Of a stretch of DNA of 64,000 nt, positions 52,992-62,126 are shown one piece after another. Source of the DNA: an uncultured Saprospiraceae bacterium. Its GTDB lineage: Bacteria; Bacteroidota; Bacteroidia; Chitinophagales; Saprospiraceae. The translations under genes were made by a program, and so were the position numbers. Positions within the stretch are counted from its first letter, which is position 1. The number at the start of each line of letters is the position of its first letter. The notes below the pieces were generated by a model. The model worked only from the letters and a program-made list of their open reading frames with translations. It ran no database searches and had not been told where the DNA came from. The stretch lies in assembly GCA_937995755.1 (NCBI GenBank), contig CALKJD010000002.1, forward strand, positions 60,064-124,063. Reading direction: 5' to 3'.

Positions 52992-54471
52992 CTTTGATTT
53001 TACGATTCCCCAACGACAATCTTATGTAGCTATATTGATGATTATTTGGAAGACCTATCGTGTTCTGATCAAACAGGTATTTCCTTTTATCGTGATATTT
53101 TTTGTTGGAAAATCGGCAAAGAGTAATTATGGAAATTATTTTCTATACTTCGTGATCGCCGTTGCATTGATAGGTATGATATATTCTATTTTGGCTTTCT
53201 TTCGATATTACTTTCATATAGAAGACGATAAACTTATTGTTGAAAAAGGAATATTTGGAAGGTCGAAAACAATCATTCCATTTGAAAGAATACAAACTAT
53301 TAATTTTGAACAAAACTTGGCTCATCAAGTATTTTCAGTGCTTCGACTTAAGGTAGATACTGCCGGTTCTGCACAAAAAGAATTTGAATTTGATGCTATT
53401 GCTACAGATCAAGCGCATGCTTTACGAGAAATTATTCTTGAGAAGAAATCTAAGCTGAAGCCACTTATTGAGAATGTCGAAGAAGTAATCGAAGAAAGGA
53501 AATCGTACAAGAGTATACTTCAGCTTAGCGTTATAGATCTTATAAAAGTGGGGATCACAGAAAACCATTTTAGATCTGGAGGTTTGATACTCGTTGCCTT
53601 ATGGTGGGTTTGGGATAATCTCAGCGAAGCAGGTCTTGATCCAGAGAAGTACACCGAAGATATAGATCCGCTTGCAAGTGGAGTTGCCTTATTGTTATTT
53701 CTTGGTTTTCTTTTTATTGTAATGGCGTTTTTATTTTCACTTATTCGGACCGTGTTAAAGTATTACGGATTAGAGTTTTGGAGATCAGATAATGGATTCA
53801 AAATAAGTTCAGGGCTATTTACTAAGAAGGATACATCAGCACTTGATCATAAAATACAAATGATAAGTTGGTCAGATAATCTATTGAGAAAAATAGTAGG
53901 ATATTACCAACTTAGTCTCAAGCAAGCATCTAGTATTGCGATTAATAATAAGTCGTCCATTAATATTCCTGGGTGTCGACAAGATCAAATTGATATGGTA
54001 ACGCAAGCGCTATATGGAGTCAAAGCATTTGACAATATAGAGATGGAGTCTGTAGATATCAGATTTATGTATCGGCGTATGTTTTTCCTTTCACTTATAG
54101 GGATTCCGTTTATAGTATTGGGTTGTTTTGATAGTAAACTATTTTTTGTTATTGGAGGATTGCTTCTGATTATTTATTTCTTGGTTACATCTTATTTTAG
54201 ATATAAGAAATGTAAGTTTGGACATAATGGTAAAATGATGATGATTAGAGGAGGGTTGTTTGGAGATAAGGCAGAGACCTTGCCAATCATAAAGTTACAA
54301 AATGTAGAGATCAACCAATCTCCATACCAAAGAAGAAAAAAGTTAGCTAATGTAACTATATATACCGCAGCTGGAAGTGTAACTATTCCCTATGTTAGTT
54401 ACGATAGAGCTATACAATTAGCCGATTATCTGTTATATAAAACAGAAAGCAGTAATAAAAGGTGGATGTAG
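52978..54471 (+). CDS. Bacterial PH-domain (YdbT-like) membrane protein
   Basis: A 497-residue partner of the preceding gene with two or three PH-type domains separated by membrane segments (about 14-52, 175-260, 355-400). IIPFERIQTINFEQN near residue 98 is a typical PH core, and LPIIKLQNVEINQSP near residue 430 a second. The open frame extends 41 codons into the upstream gene, but GGAAGGG, a good ribosome-binding sequence, lies just before the ATG at 52978 and the earlier part is clearly the YdbS frame shadow. Overlap of 14 bases indicates coupling. Confidence 0.88.
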   Translation: MKKNSFDFTIPQRQSYVAILMIIWKTYRVLIKQVFPFIVIFFVGKSAKSNYGNYFLYFVIAVALIGMIYSILAFFRYYFHIEDDKLIVEKGIFGRSKTIIPFERIQTINFEQNLAHQVFSVLRLKVDTAGSAQKEFEFDAIATDQAHALREIILEKKSKLKPLIENVEEVIEERKSYKSILQLSVIDLIKVGITENHFRSGGLILVALWWVWDNLSEAGLDPEKYTEDIDPLASGVALLLFLGFLFIVMAFLFSLIRTVLKYYGLEFWRSDNGFKISSGLFTKKDTSALDHKIQMISWSDNLLRKIVGYYQLSLKQASSIAINNKSSINIPGCRQDQIDMVTQALYGVKAFDNIEMESVDIRFMYRRMFFLSLIGIPFIVLGCFDSKLFFVIGGLLLIIYFLVTSYFRYKKCKFGHNGKMMMIRGGLFGDKAETLPIIKLQNVEINQSPYQRRKKLANVTIYTAAGSVTIPYVSYDRAIQLADYLLYKTESSNKRWM

Positions 54472-54505
54472 GAAAAGGAGACGTGAATATTATATTTTGT
54501 ATCGT

Positions 54506-54526
54506 GCACTATTATTTTAATAGTGC
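54506..54526. terminator. Hairpin between convergent genes
   Basis: GCACTATTA (54506-54514) pairs perfectly with TAATAGTGC (54518-54526) over a 3-base loop between the YdbT-like and the unknown gene. T-tracts on both sides are poor, so it is a weak terminator at best. Confidence 0.45.
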
Positions 54527-54551
54527 TTCAAAATATTAAAGAATTTTCGAT

Positions 54552-55130
54552 TTATAATACCAAACTCTCAACGTCGAATTGTTGATATTTAGCTTCTTCT
54601 TGCAAACTAGGAATTGATTTAATATGATCTGCTAGTTCCATCATTTCGTCTGCAAATTCTAGTTTGTAGTCTTCATGCAGTGCATTTACCAACTTCACTA
54701 ATTTTACGGCTCTTTTGATAACATAGTCATTGAGTTTTTCAGCTAGGTATTTAGATTCTGATTGAAGTCGTCCTTTGTTTTTGTATAATAAACCGTTTAC
54801 CATCTGTAGATTAAACTCTATGTCTCCGAGTTTGTCTTTTGTGATCGCTACGTGATAGTTTATTTTACCACTTATATCTCTCATCTCTAGACGTAGATAT
54901 ACTGAGGAGTAGTATTTGTTAGGGTATAGATTAACACGTGACTCTATATACTCTCTCATGTCATCTCTACGAAACTCTAATGTGCCCTCTTCTTCCACTA
55001 ATTTATACTCTAGCTGATCTACTAGCTTGCTGTCTTTCGGTATTAGACGCAGTAGTAGTTTGTCCTTTTCTTTGGAAGGTAAAGCTTTGATTTCTTTTTT
55101 AAGCTCGTCTGAGAGTTTAGCTCTGGCCAT
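54552..55130 (-). CDS. Unrecognised 192-residue soluble protein
   Basis: A charged helical protein with no signal or membrane segment. It opens MARAKLSDELKKEIKALP, and the first 55 residues are rich in Lys and Glu; residues 90-175 hold long predicted helices (YLAEKLNDYVIKRAVKLVKL). I know no family for it. It lies alone on the minus strand, convergent with the YdbT-like gene. Its codon and base use look like its neighbours, so there is no sign of recent transfer. Confidence 0.7.
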   Translation of the reverse strand: MARAKLSDELKKEIKALPSKEKDKLLLRLIPKDSKLVDQLEYKLVEEEGTLEFRRDDMREYIESRVNLYPNKYYSSVYLRLEMRDISGKINYHVAITKDKLGDIEFNLQMVNGLLYKNKGRLQSESKYLAEKLNDYVIKRAVKLVKLVNALHEDYKLEFADEMMELADHIKSIPSLQEEAKYQQFDVESLVL

Positions 55131-55224
55131 TTGATTGTAAGTTTATGATCACTAACATACATAATAATTTAATTGCGTACACGAATAAATGAGATAGCGA
55201 ATTCAAGTATATCGTCTAGGCAAA

Positions 55225-55258
55225 TTGTTTTTTTAAAATATACCTTATGTTATCTTCG
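55225..55258 (+). promoter_or_regulatory. Putative promoter TTG-N23-TATCTTCG
   Basis: TTG at 55225 and TATCTTCG at 55251-55258 have a 23-base spacer, within the known range, with one mismatch in the -7 box. The start near 55265 supports the ATG at 55283. Confidence 0.5.
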
Positions 55259-55282
55259 TTTTCAAAGTATAAATACAAAAAC

Positions 55283-55894
55283 ATGAAATTGTACTCGATA
55301 TTAGTTTTAATGGTATTAATCGGTATTTCCTGTTCGTCAGAGCGATTTGTGGAGGTGAAGGATGATAGTGGTAATTTGGTAGAAAGGTACCAAGTAGATA
55401 AAGAGGGTGTGAAAAATGGGGTCTATGAGTATTACAATGCTGGCACCTTGGTTTCTAAAGCTAACTATTCAGAGGGTATACAATCAGGGAAGAGAGTAAT
55501 ATTTTATGAAAATGGTAAACCTGAAATAGAAGAAAACTATGTGAAAGGACAGCTTGATGGAGAGTATAAGGTGTTTTACGAAACGGGTGAACTCAAATTA
55601 ATCATGTTGTATAGTAATAATACTATTCAAGGACAAGTAAGAAAGTTTTATCCCTCAGGACAATTGATGGAAGATGTGGCTTTTATAGACAATGAAGAGA
55701 ATGGACCATTTGTAGAATATTGGGAAAATGGCAACTTAAAGTGGCAAGGTGCTTATTTGAATGGAGATAACGAATTCGGAGAATTAAAGAAATACAACGA
55801 AAACGGTGATTTAGTACGTAAGTTGATGTGTGATAGTCTAGCCGTCTGTAGGACATTCTGGACATTAGAGGGTGGACCCTATAATGAAGAGTAG
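55283..55894 (+). CDS. MORN-type repeat lipoprotein (YwqK family)
   Basis: A 203-residue protein. The chosen start opens with MKLYSILVLMVLIGISCSS, a lipobox with cysteine near residue 17; the frame's earlier ATG (12 codons up) precedes the likely transcript start and is rejected. The mature part consists of MORN-like repeats (GVYEYYNAGTLVSK, GKRVIFYENGKPE, GEYKVFYETGELK and more), roughly 23 residues each. YwqK-like proteins are annotated as antitoxins of unusual secretion-linked toxins, but no toxin gene is adjacent. It is followed by porQ. Confidence 0.82.
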   Translation: MKLYSILVLMVLIGISCSSERFVEVKDDSGNLVERYQVDKEGVKNGVYEYYNAGTLVSKANYSEGIQSGKRVIFYENGKPEIEENYVKGQLDGEYKVFYETGELKLIMLYSNNTIQGQVRKFYPSGQLMEDVAFIDNEENGPFVEYWENGNLKWQGAYLNGDNEFGELKKYNENGDLVRKLMCDSLAVCRTFWTLEGGPYNEE

Positions 55895-55923
55895 CTTTTA
55901 TCGTTACTCATAGGAAGAGTATT

Positions 55924-55931
55924 TATATTTG
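55924..55931 (+). promoter_or_regulatory. Bacteroidota -7 promoter element TATATTTG for porQ
   Basis: An exact TAnnTTTG match 65 bases before the ATG at 55996. A start near 55938 favours porQ transcription separate from the MORN-type gene. Confidence 0.5.
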
Positions 55932-55995
55932 CAGAGGAGCTGTAGGCTATAATTCGATATCGAGTATAACTGTGGTCCGTCAATACCAACAAATA

Positions 55996-57060
55996 ATGAA
56001 GAAGTATTTACAGTATATATTATTAAGCTTATCTGTCACACTTTGTATAACTGATGTCAGTGGGCAATTAGGGGGACAGCATATCTATGAGTTTCTTTCT
56101 TTACCATCTTCAGGTAGAGTTACAGCGCTTGGAGGTAGTGTTATTTCAGTGTTAGATGATGATATATCATTAGCATATCATAATCCTGCTTCGCTCAACC
56201 CAGAAATGCACAATAGGCTTAACTTCAGTCATAATATACACTTCGCTGATATCAGCAATGGATATGCATCTTATGGAAGGCATTTGTCTAAGTGGGGTAT
56301 TACTACTCACGCAGCGATTAACTATATTAATTATGGCGAATTTATAGCGGCGGATGATAGAGATGTGGTAAATGGAACATTCGATGCAGGAGAGACTGCC
56401 ATTGTGCTTGGTGCCTCTAAACGTATGAATGAAAGAATAATACTTGGAGCTAATTTCAAAACGATCTTCTCACGATTCGAAAATTATAATTCAACAGGCT
56501 TGGTCGCGGATTTAGGTTTAAACTATATAGGCGCAGATAGTTCGTTTGTGTTTTCTATAGTTGCAAATAATATTGGAGGAGAAGTTAGTTCGTACACAGA
56601 TAACTATAGGGGCAGCGCACCTTTTAATCTACAAATTGGATTTACAAAGAAATTAAGTCATTTGCCGTTTAGAGTCGGTGTGATAGCGGATAACCTACAA
56701 GCATGGAACATAAGGTATGATGATCCGGATCGTGTAGTAGAGACCAACCTATTCGGTGAGACTGAAGAGCAGTCAGAATTTAGTAAAGGCTCTGACAATT
56801 TCTTCCGTCACTTCGTATTTAGTGGAGAGTTTTTACTTGGCAAACGAGGAAATCTTCGATTGAGAATGGCATATAGACACTTGCGTAGACAAGAACTGGC
56901 TGTTGAAGGATTTAGGTCATTAGCTGGATTTAGCGGTGGATTTGGTATCAAGGTCAGCAAATTTAGATTTGATTATGGTGTCGGTTATCATCATCTAGCA
57001 GGAGCCACTAATCATATCACTATTTCTACTGGACTCAGTGAGTTTACTAGTAAGTTATAG
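55996..57060 (+). CDS. porQ: PorQ, type IX secretion system outer-membrane protein
   Basis: A 354-residue outer-membrane protein with a signal peptide (residues 1-24, ending DVSGQ). The mature start GGQHIYEFLSLPSSGRVTALGG fits PorQ in its key residues (GG...Y/F-L-P...ALGG). PorQ is part of the type IX secretion system, where it helps anchor cargo proteins on the cell surface. The frame opens 8 codons earlier at a GTG, but the ATG gives a good signal peptide. Other T9SS parts in the window are gldD and gldE; no cargo with a recognisable T9SS C-terminal domain was seen. Confidence 0.88.
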   Translation: MKKYLQYILLSLSVTLCITDVSGQLGGQHIYEFLSLPSSGRVTALGGSVISVLDDDISLAYHNPASLNPEMHNRLNFSHNIHFADISNGYASYGRHLSKWGITTHAAINYINYGEFIAADDRDVVNGTFDAGETAIVLGASKRMNERIILGANFKTIFSRFENYNSTGLVADLGLNYIGADSSFVFSIVANNIGGEVSSYTDNYRGSAPFNLQIGFTKKLSHLPFRVGVIADNLQAWNIRYDDPDRVVETNLFGETEEQSEFSKGSDNFFRHFVFSGEFLLGKRGNLRLRMAYRHLRRQELAVEGFRSLAGFSGGFGIKVSKFRFDYGVGYHHLAGATNHITISTGLSEFTSKL

Positions 57061-57081
57061 TGGTACTTTAATTATCATTCG

Positions 57082-58302
57082 GTGAAACTCCTAATATTAG
57101 GACATACGATTCCAGAGCCAAGCACTACTGCCGCAGGTGGCAGAATGCTGCAACTGATTACCTTGTTTCAAGAGGAAGGATATTCTATTCACTTTGCAAC
57201 TTCTGCCTTGGAAAATCCAAGAAGCTTAGATCTAATATCAATTGGTGTCACATTAGATGTTATCCAATTGAATCATCCTTCTTTTGATGAGTATATTATT
57301 GACCTCAATCCTGATATAGTATTATACGATCGGTTTATTATTGAAGAACATTATGGATGGCGTGTCTCAAAGTGTTGTCCATTAGCTTTGACGATATTAG
57401 ATACAGAAGATCTACATTTTCTACGTAAAGCTAGAGAAAATTCTATAAAGAAAGTGGGAGATTTATCAGCTGTGGATCTCTATACGGACGCGACTAAAAG
57501 AGAATTGGCGAGTATAATGAGATGTGATCTTTCATTGATTATTTCCGGATATGAATTTAAATTACTTAAAGATACTTTTGGGATTTCGGAATCTATCCTT
57601 CATTATTTACCATTTATGATCGATGAAGTTTCTGAAACCTTGGACACTAATCCGTTTTCAATGAGAGATGGATTTGTGACAGTAGGTAACTTATTTCATG
57701 CTCCTAATGTAGATAGTGTACTATACCTTAAAACATTAATCTGGCCGGAAATACGGAAACAATTACCCAAAGCTAAATTAGCAGTATATGGTAATTATGC
57801 ACCGCAGCAAATTAACGAATTGCATAATGATAGAGAGGGATTCCTCATTAAAGGGTGGGCACCGTCTATTAAAGATATTATGGTTTCTGCTAAAGTATGT
57901 TTGGCTCCACTAAGATTTGGTGCTGGACTCAAAGGAAAACTTTTAGATGCAATGATATATGGTACGCCTGCCGTGACTACTAGTATTGGAGCAGAAGCAA
58001 TGTATGGAGACAAAAGCAATGTATTTGCCGCAGATTTAAAAGAAGAAATAGTAACAAAAGCATTGTCACTTTATTCTCAAGAATCGATTTGGATTAAAAG
58101 TCAGAAAACTGGATTTGAAGTATTGAAGGAATGCTACTTAAAAACAAGCTATGCACCAAAATTGAAAGAGCGCGTAGCCAATTTAAAACAAAATATTAAT
58201 GCTCATAGAAAGCGTAATTTTGTAGGCCAAGTCTTGCAGCATCAAACCATGCAAGCAACTCGATATATGAGTAAGTGGATTGAAGTGAAAAATCAAAAAT
58301 AG
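57082..58302 (+). CDS. Glycosyltransferase family 4-like protein
   Basis: A 406-residue protein with two Rossmann-like halves. The start is LLILGHTIPEPSTTAAGGRM; the second half contains GNLFHAPNVDSV and CLAPLRFGAGLKGKLLDAMIYGTP, a GT4 (GT-B) sugar-nucleotide segment with a GAGLKGK loop. Cytosolic and probably acting on a lipid-linked or protein acceptor. The start is GTG. It follows porQ by 21 bases. Confidence 0.88.
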   Translation: MKLLILGHTIPEPSTTAAGGRMLQLITLFQEEGYSIHFATSALENPRSLDLISIGVTLDVIQLNHPSFDEYIIDLNPDIVLYDRFIIEEHYGWRVSKCCPLALTILDTEDLHFLRKARENSIKKVGDLSAVDLYTDATKRELASIMRCDLSLIISGYEFKLLKDTFGISESILHYLPFMIDEVSETLDTNPFSMRDGFVTVGNLFHAPNVDSVLYLKTLIWPEIRKQLPKAKLAVYGNYAPQQINELHNDREGFLIKGWAPSIKDIMVSAKVCLAPLRFGAGLKGKLLDAMIYGTPAVTTSIGAEAMYGDKSNVFAADLKEEIVTKALSLYSQESIWIKSQKTGFEVLKECYLKTSYAPKLKERVANLKQNINAHRKRNFVGQVLQHQTMQATRYMSKWIEVKNQK

Positions 58303-58356
58303 ATTTATTCACTTCAATAAACGTTGGTACATTTTTTTATGTGTCAGGACTAAAAA

Positions 58357-59280
58357 TTACTCCACTACAATTTCCAAACTGGTCACTTGTGCAACATTAA
58401 ATGCTCCTAGTACATCGCTGCCATTCGATGCAGTGATATTGCTAGGTGAATTGGCTAATGGCTCAGCAAATATCCCATTTCTTCCATTAAGTAATTGATC
58501 TCTTAAAAGCTCCATAAAGGCAAAGGTACTGTTGCTTATAGAGTGTATTTCAACTTTGCAAACGTCTCCTGTCATCCAAGGAGATACTTCATCTGCTACT
58601 TCAGTGGAGTCAGGGATAGGGTTGATTAGTTCGCGTATAGGAGCAATAAATATTAGTCCATCAGATTCAGCACCCTGATCAAAACCGCCATCAAAAGCTA
58701 AGTTTATTTCTTCAGGTCGATTCAGAAATGTTCCATTTTTAAAAGACTTTATCCAGTAGGTGTCACCACTGCCTGTAAAGTCCCTTGCAATTACTTCACA
58801 ATATATGCCGCCATCTATAGACCCTATTTCACCATTTCTTACTTCCTGTCTTATTTCTTCTACTTCAGGACTTCTATTAAGTTGGGTGGTAGAACTATAA
58901 ACAACATCTCCAACAGTTACAGCTAAATCGAAATCTTTAAAGTCTAATACAGCGATACTTGTATTCGGTCCTGGATCAAGGACGTACTTTCCATCTACAT
59001 ATTCAAATATATATGTAGGCTCGACACCACCATATCCAGGAATATTAACAGTAACTATAGCGTCTTCTACTGGGACTGGAGAACTATTGTCAAAGTAAGA
59101 TTGGCTTTGTGTAACTACTATTTCTTGTACGACACCAGGCACATCTGTTAAGAAAGCATCTATGACTATTATTGCATCTGCATCGTCCAAGGTAACGTCT
59201 ATTTTATCCTCGCAACTTGTGAGAAATACTCCGATAAAAATGAAGGACAGAAGTAATGAATATATATTTATTGATTTCAT
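58357..59280 (-). CDS. DUF4249 lipoprotein
   Basis: A 307-residue lipoprotein with FLTSCEDK as its lipobox (cysteine near residue 23). The beta-rich mature part with an early DADAIIVIDAFLTDVPG segment fits DUF4249, a Bacteroidota family encoded beside TonB-dependent receptors. Its place and its lipidation suggest an outer-membrane partner that helps the receptor capture its substrate, though no substrate is known. The receptor lies upstream on the same strand, 221 bases away. Confidence 0.88.
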   Translation of the reverse strand: MKSINIYSLLLSFIFIGVFLTSCEDKIDVTLDDADAIIVIDAFLTDVPGVVQEIVVTQSQSYFDNSSPVPVEDAIVTVNIPGYGGVEPTYIFEYVDGKYVLDPGPNTSIAVLDFKDFDLAVTVGDVVYSSTTQLNRSPEVEEIRQEVRNGEIGSIDGGIYCEVIARDFTGSGDTYWIKSFKNGTFLNRPEEINLAFDGGFDQGAESDGLIFIAPIRELINPIPDSTEVADEVSPWMTGDVCKVEIHSISNSTFAFMELLRDQLLNGRNGIFAEPLANSPSNITASNGSDVLGAFNVAQVTSLEIVVE

Positions 59281-59289
59281 ATTGTATTA

Positions 59290-59397
59290 TTATATCGCGT
59301 CTTTAATAAATTGTAGAACTGCCGAAATAGATCTGCGCATTAAGCAATCTTGCTGATTGTCAGTCTCCTTAGTGTCGTTTTGTAAAGTTTTTTTCAT
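59290..59397 (-). CDS. Possible 35-residue small protein between the receptor and DUF4249 genes
   Basis: An ATG-to-TAA frame of 36 codons starts after an A-rich leader in the 221-base gap. The product opens MKKTLQNDTKETD and ends VLQFIKDAI. It has no signal or known domain, and the length gives little statistical support. I list it because it is in the same direction as both neighbours and has a plausible start. Confidence 0.25.
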   Translation of the reverse strand: MKKTLQNDTKETDNQQDCLMRRSISAVLQFIKDAI

Positions 59398-59501
59398 GTT
59401 GGTTTTTTTGCTTGATGTATTATTAATATTGTGAGAATGTTAGTAAGTAATCATTCTCTTCTCGATAATGGAAATCTCTGTTTTCATTTTTAATTTTGGA
59501 A

Positions 59502-61871
59502 TCAATTAAATTTGAAATTGTATGATACAGAAGGAATAAAACTACCAATTACTGACAGTCTATAGGCATCAGTATTTACTGGAGATCCTACTGGTATTCT
59601 TCCATCTTCTTGGGCGAAAAATATTGAGAATGCATTTTTTCGTGCATATACATTGTATATAGAAAACACCCAATCTCCTGTCCATCTTTTACCTTCTTTA
59701 ATTTTACCTTTTCTGGTAATCGATAAATCTAATCTATGGTAGTTTGGCAATCTTACATTGTTCCGACTTTCATTAGCGTTGTGCGGAACAACGAATCCTT
59801 GAACTGAATATCTTGTTGTAGGGAATGTGGTTGGTGATCCAGTATTAAACGCAAAATTGGCACTTGTTGTCCATCTATCATTAATATCGTAGAAGCCAGT
59901 TAAACTAAGATTGTGTAGTTGATCAAATCTAGATGCATACCATTCACCTCCACTGATTCCTTCAGTTTGTCTTTCTGTACGAGCCAAAGTATAACTTAGC
60001 CAGCCACTAAATTTTCCTTTAGTTTTCTTAGCCATTAACTCCAAACCATATGCTCTACCTTTTCCTTCTATTAGATCACCTTCGATAAATTGATTAAGTA
60101 ATAAATCAGCACCATCAATATAGTCGATTAGGTTATTCATTTTTTTATAATATACTTCTGCACTTAATTCGTAAGAGTTGTTGCTCAGATTTTGGAAGTA
60201 GCCTAATGCTATTTGATCGGCAGTAGATGGTCTAATATTATTAGTGCTTGGTGTCCATATGTCCACAGGTGTAGCTGCTGTAGTGTTAGATACTAGATGT
60301 ATATATTGGGTAGTACGATTATAGCTAGCTTTTAATGAGTTGTCAGATCCTAGTTGCATCTGCAATGAAAATCTAGGCTCTAGATTGTAATAAGTTTTAA
60401 TGCTTTCCCAATTATCATATTCAGTAGCGGAACTTACAAACCTTCGTTCTCCAGGTATGCCATCAGCATATTCGAAAGCGGTGCCTTTACCCATATAAGT
60501 AAAGGAGGATAGTCTCAGTCCGTAATTTGCTTTGATGCCACTCGTGATGTCTATTTCGTTTTCTACGTATAGAGCATTTTCCATAGCATACTTTTGTGGT
60601 AAACTAAAGTCTCTTTCTTCGCCTTCACTCACTCCAACTGCATTTCCAGGATCGAAAGTATAAAGTATAGATTGTCCACCAAATTTCAGTAGGTTACCAG
60701 GACTTAGGAAAAATGAAAATTCTGGTTTAATTCCAATATTCTGAATGCTTGCATTCCAGTCAAAACTGTTTTGTGAATCGTTCCCAAATTTTATTTGATA
60801 GTCGTAATCACTGTAGTAGAAAGTTAAATTACTAAACAACCTTTCGCTGAAAAGGTGATTCCATCGGATAGTACCTGTTTTATTTCCCCAGTTAAAACCT
60901 GCTTGATCTCCAAATCCAAAATTGTCTCTACCAAAATAGCCTGATAGAAATAGTCTGTTTTTATCATTGATATCATAATTGGTCTTGAGCGTAAGATCAT
61001 AAAAATTTAGTTCGCTGCCATCCAAACTCTCAGATAAAAAAGGCTTAGCAAGTATGTCGATATATGATCTTCTAGCGGCAACGATAAGTGACGATTTATC
61101 TTTGATGATAGGAGCTTCTACTGATAATCTACTGAATATAAAACCTACACCACCATTGATGTTTAGTTTCTTTTTATTTCCCTCTTTCATTCGCACATCC
61201 AATATCGATGAAAGTCTACCACCGTATCTTGATGGAATTCCACCTTTATATAATTTTACATCTTTTACAGCATCTGGATTGAATACAGAAAAGAAGCCAA
61301 ATAAGTGTGAAGAATTGTAAACAGGTGCTTCGTCTAGAAGGACGAGGTTTTGATCTATTGATCCTCCTCTTACATTAAAGCCGGTTGCTCCTTCACCTAC
61401 AGAATTGACACCAGGAAGTAATTGGAGTGATCTGATAATTTCTACTTCTCCGAGTAGGGTAGGCATACTTTTTATTGTAGTGATATCTAGTTTATTGACA
61501 CTCATTTCTACTTCACGTACATTACTATCTTCTTCCTTGGCGGTTACTACTACTTCGACTAATTCATTTTTCATTTCACCCATTTCTACATCTAGCTTAT
61601 AGTTAGCTGTAAGAGAAATCGTTTTTGTAATGTTGCCAAAGCCGATGTATGAAAATTCTATTGTGTAATCACCTTTAGGAACTGATATAGAATAGAATCC
61701 ATATTCATTACTGACGGCACCGTTTCCTATTTCTTTGACTAGAGCAGTAGCGCCAATTAATGTCTCACCACTTTGGGCATCTGTAATATATCCACTTATG
61801 GTGTAGTTGTCTTGAGCTGATAAGAGGCATATGCTTGCTAGGAAAGAGAGAACAGTTAATAATTTTCGCAT
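59502..61871 (-). CDS. TonB-dependent outer-membrane receptor
   Basis: A 789-residue receptor. A signal peptide (residues 1-19, ending LLSAQ) precedes a carboxypeptidase-like regulatory domain (about 23-105; ISGYITDAQSGETLIGA). The plug domain follows (about 110-230) with VRGGSIDQNLVLLDEAPVYN as its mark, then a beta barrel with many aromatic strand ends, finishing SYNFKFN. Such proteins use the TonB-ExbB-ExbD system to import large ligands. No sigma or anti-sigma pair is adjacent and the domain order lacks a secretin-like part, so it is of the plain transport kind. The DUF4249 gene downstream is its expected partner. Confidence 0.95.
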   Translation of the reverse strand: MRKLLTVLSFLASICLLSAQDNYTISGYITDAQSGETLIGATALVKEIGNGAVSNEYGFYSISVPKGDYTIEFSYIGFGNITKTISLTANYKLDVEMGEMKNELVEVVVTAKEEDSNVREVEMSVNKLDITTIKSMPTLLGEVEIIRSLQLLPGVNSVGEGATGFNVRGGSIDQNLVLLDEAPVYNSSHLFGFFSVFNPDAVKDVKLYKGGIPSRYGGRLSSILDVRMKEGNKKKLNINGGVGFIFSRLSVEAPIIKDKSSLIVAARRSYIDILAKPFLSESLDGSELNFYDLTLKTNYDINDKNRLFLSGYFGRDNFGFGDQAGFNWGNKTGTIRWNHLFSERLFSNLTFYYSDYDYQIKFGNDSQNSFDWNASIQNIGIKPEFSFFLSPGNLLKFGGQSILYTFDPGNAVGVSEGEERDFSLPQKYAMENALYVENEIDITSGIKANYGLRLSSFTYMGKGTAFEYADGIPGERRFVSSATEYDNWESIKTYYNLEPRFSLQMQLGSDNSLKASYNRTTQYIHLVSNTTAATPVDIWTPSTNNIRPSTADQIALGYFQNLSNNSYELSAEVYYKKMNNLIDYIDGADLLLNQFIEGDLIEGKGRAYGLELMAKKTKGKFSGWLSYTLARTERQTEGISGGEWYASRFDQLHNLSLTGFYDINDRWTTSANFAFNTGSPTTFPTTRYSVQGFVVPHNANESRNNVRLPNYHRLDLSITRKGKIKEGKRWTGDWVFSIYNVYARKNAFSIFFAQEDGRIPVGSPVNTDAYRLSVIGSFIPSVSYNFKFN

Positions 61872-62126
61872 TGGTATTAGTTATGTCTTGTTAATTGGTG
61901 GTAATAGGGTATGCATTACGCACTTAGTGGTGCAAGGTAAAGTAGTGAAACGGATATTATATAAGATTGTTACAGCTATCGGACGAATGTTTCGTTTTTA
62001 TCGATTAGTCTATTAATTATCTATTTCTAATAAAAATAATGGATGCTTTTGGCAAATTTAATTTTTTCCTAGATAGGCTCAATACGCTGATCTTAAGGTC
62101 AATTAGGTTTCAGTGGGCGCTATATG

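Noticed and set aside
55283..55894. Toxin-antitoxin locus based on the YwqK-type annotation
   Set aside because: No toxin gene is adjacent; MORN-like lipoproteins are common without toxin partners.
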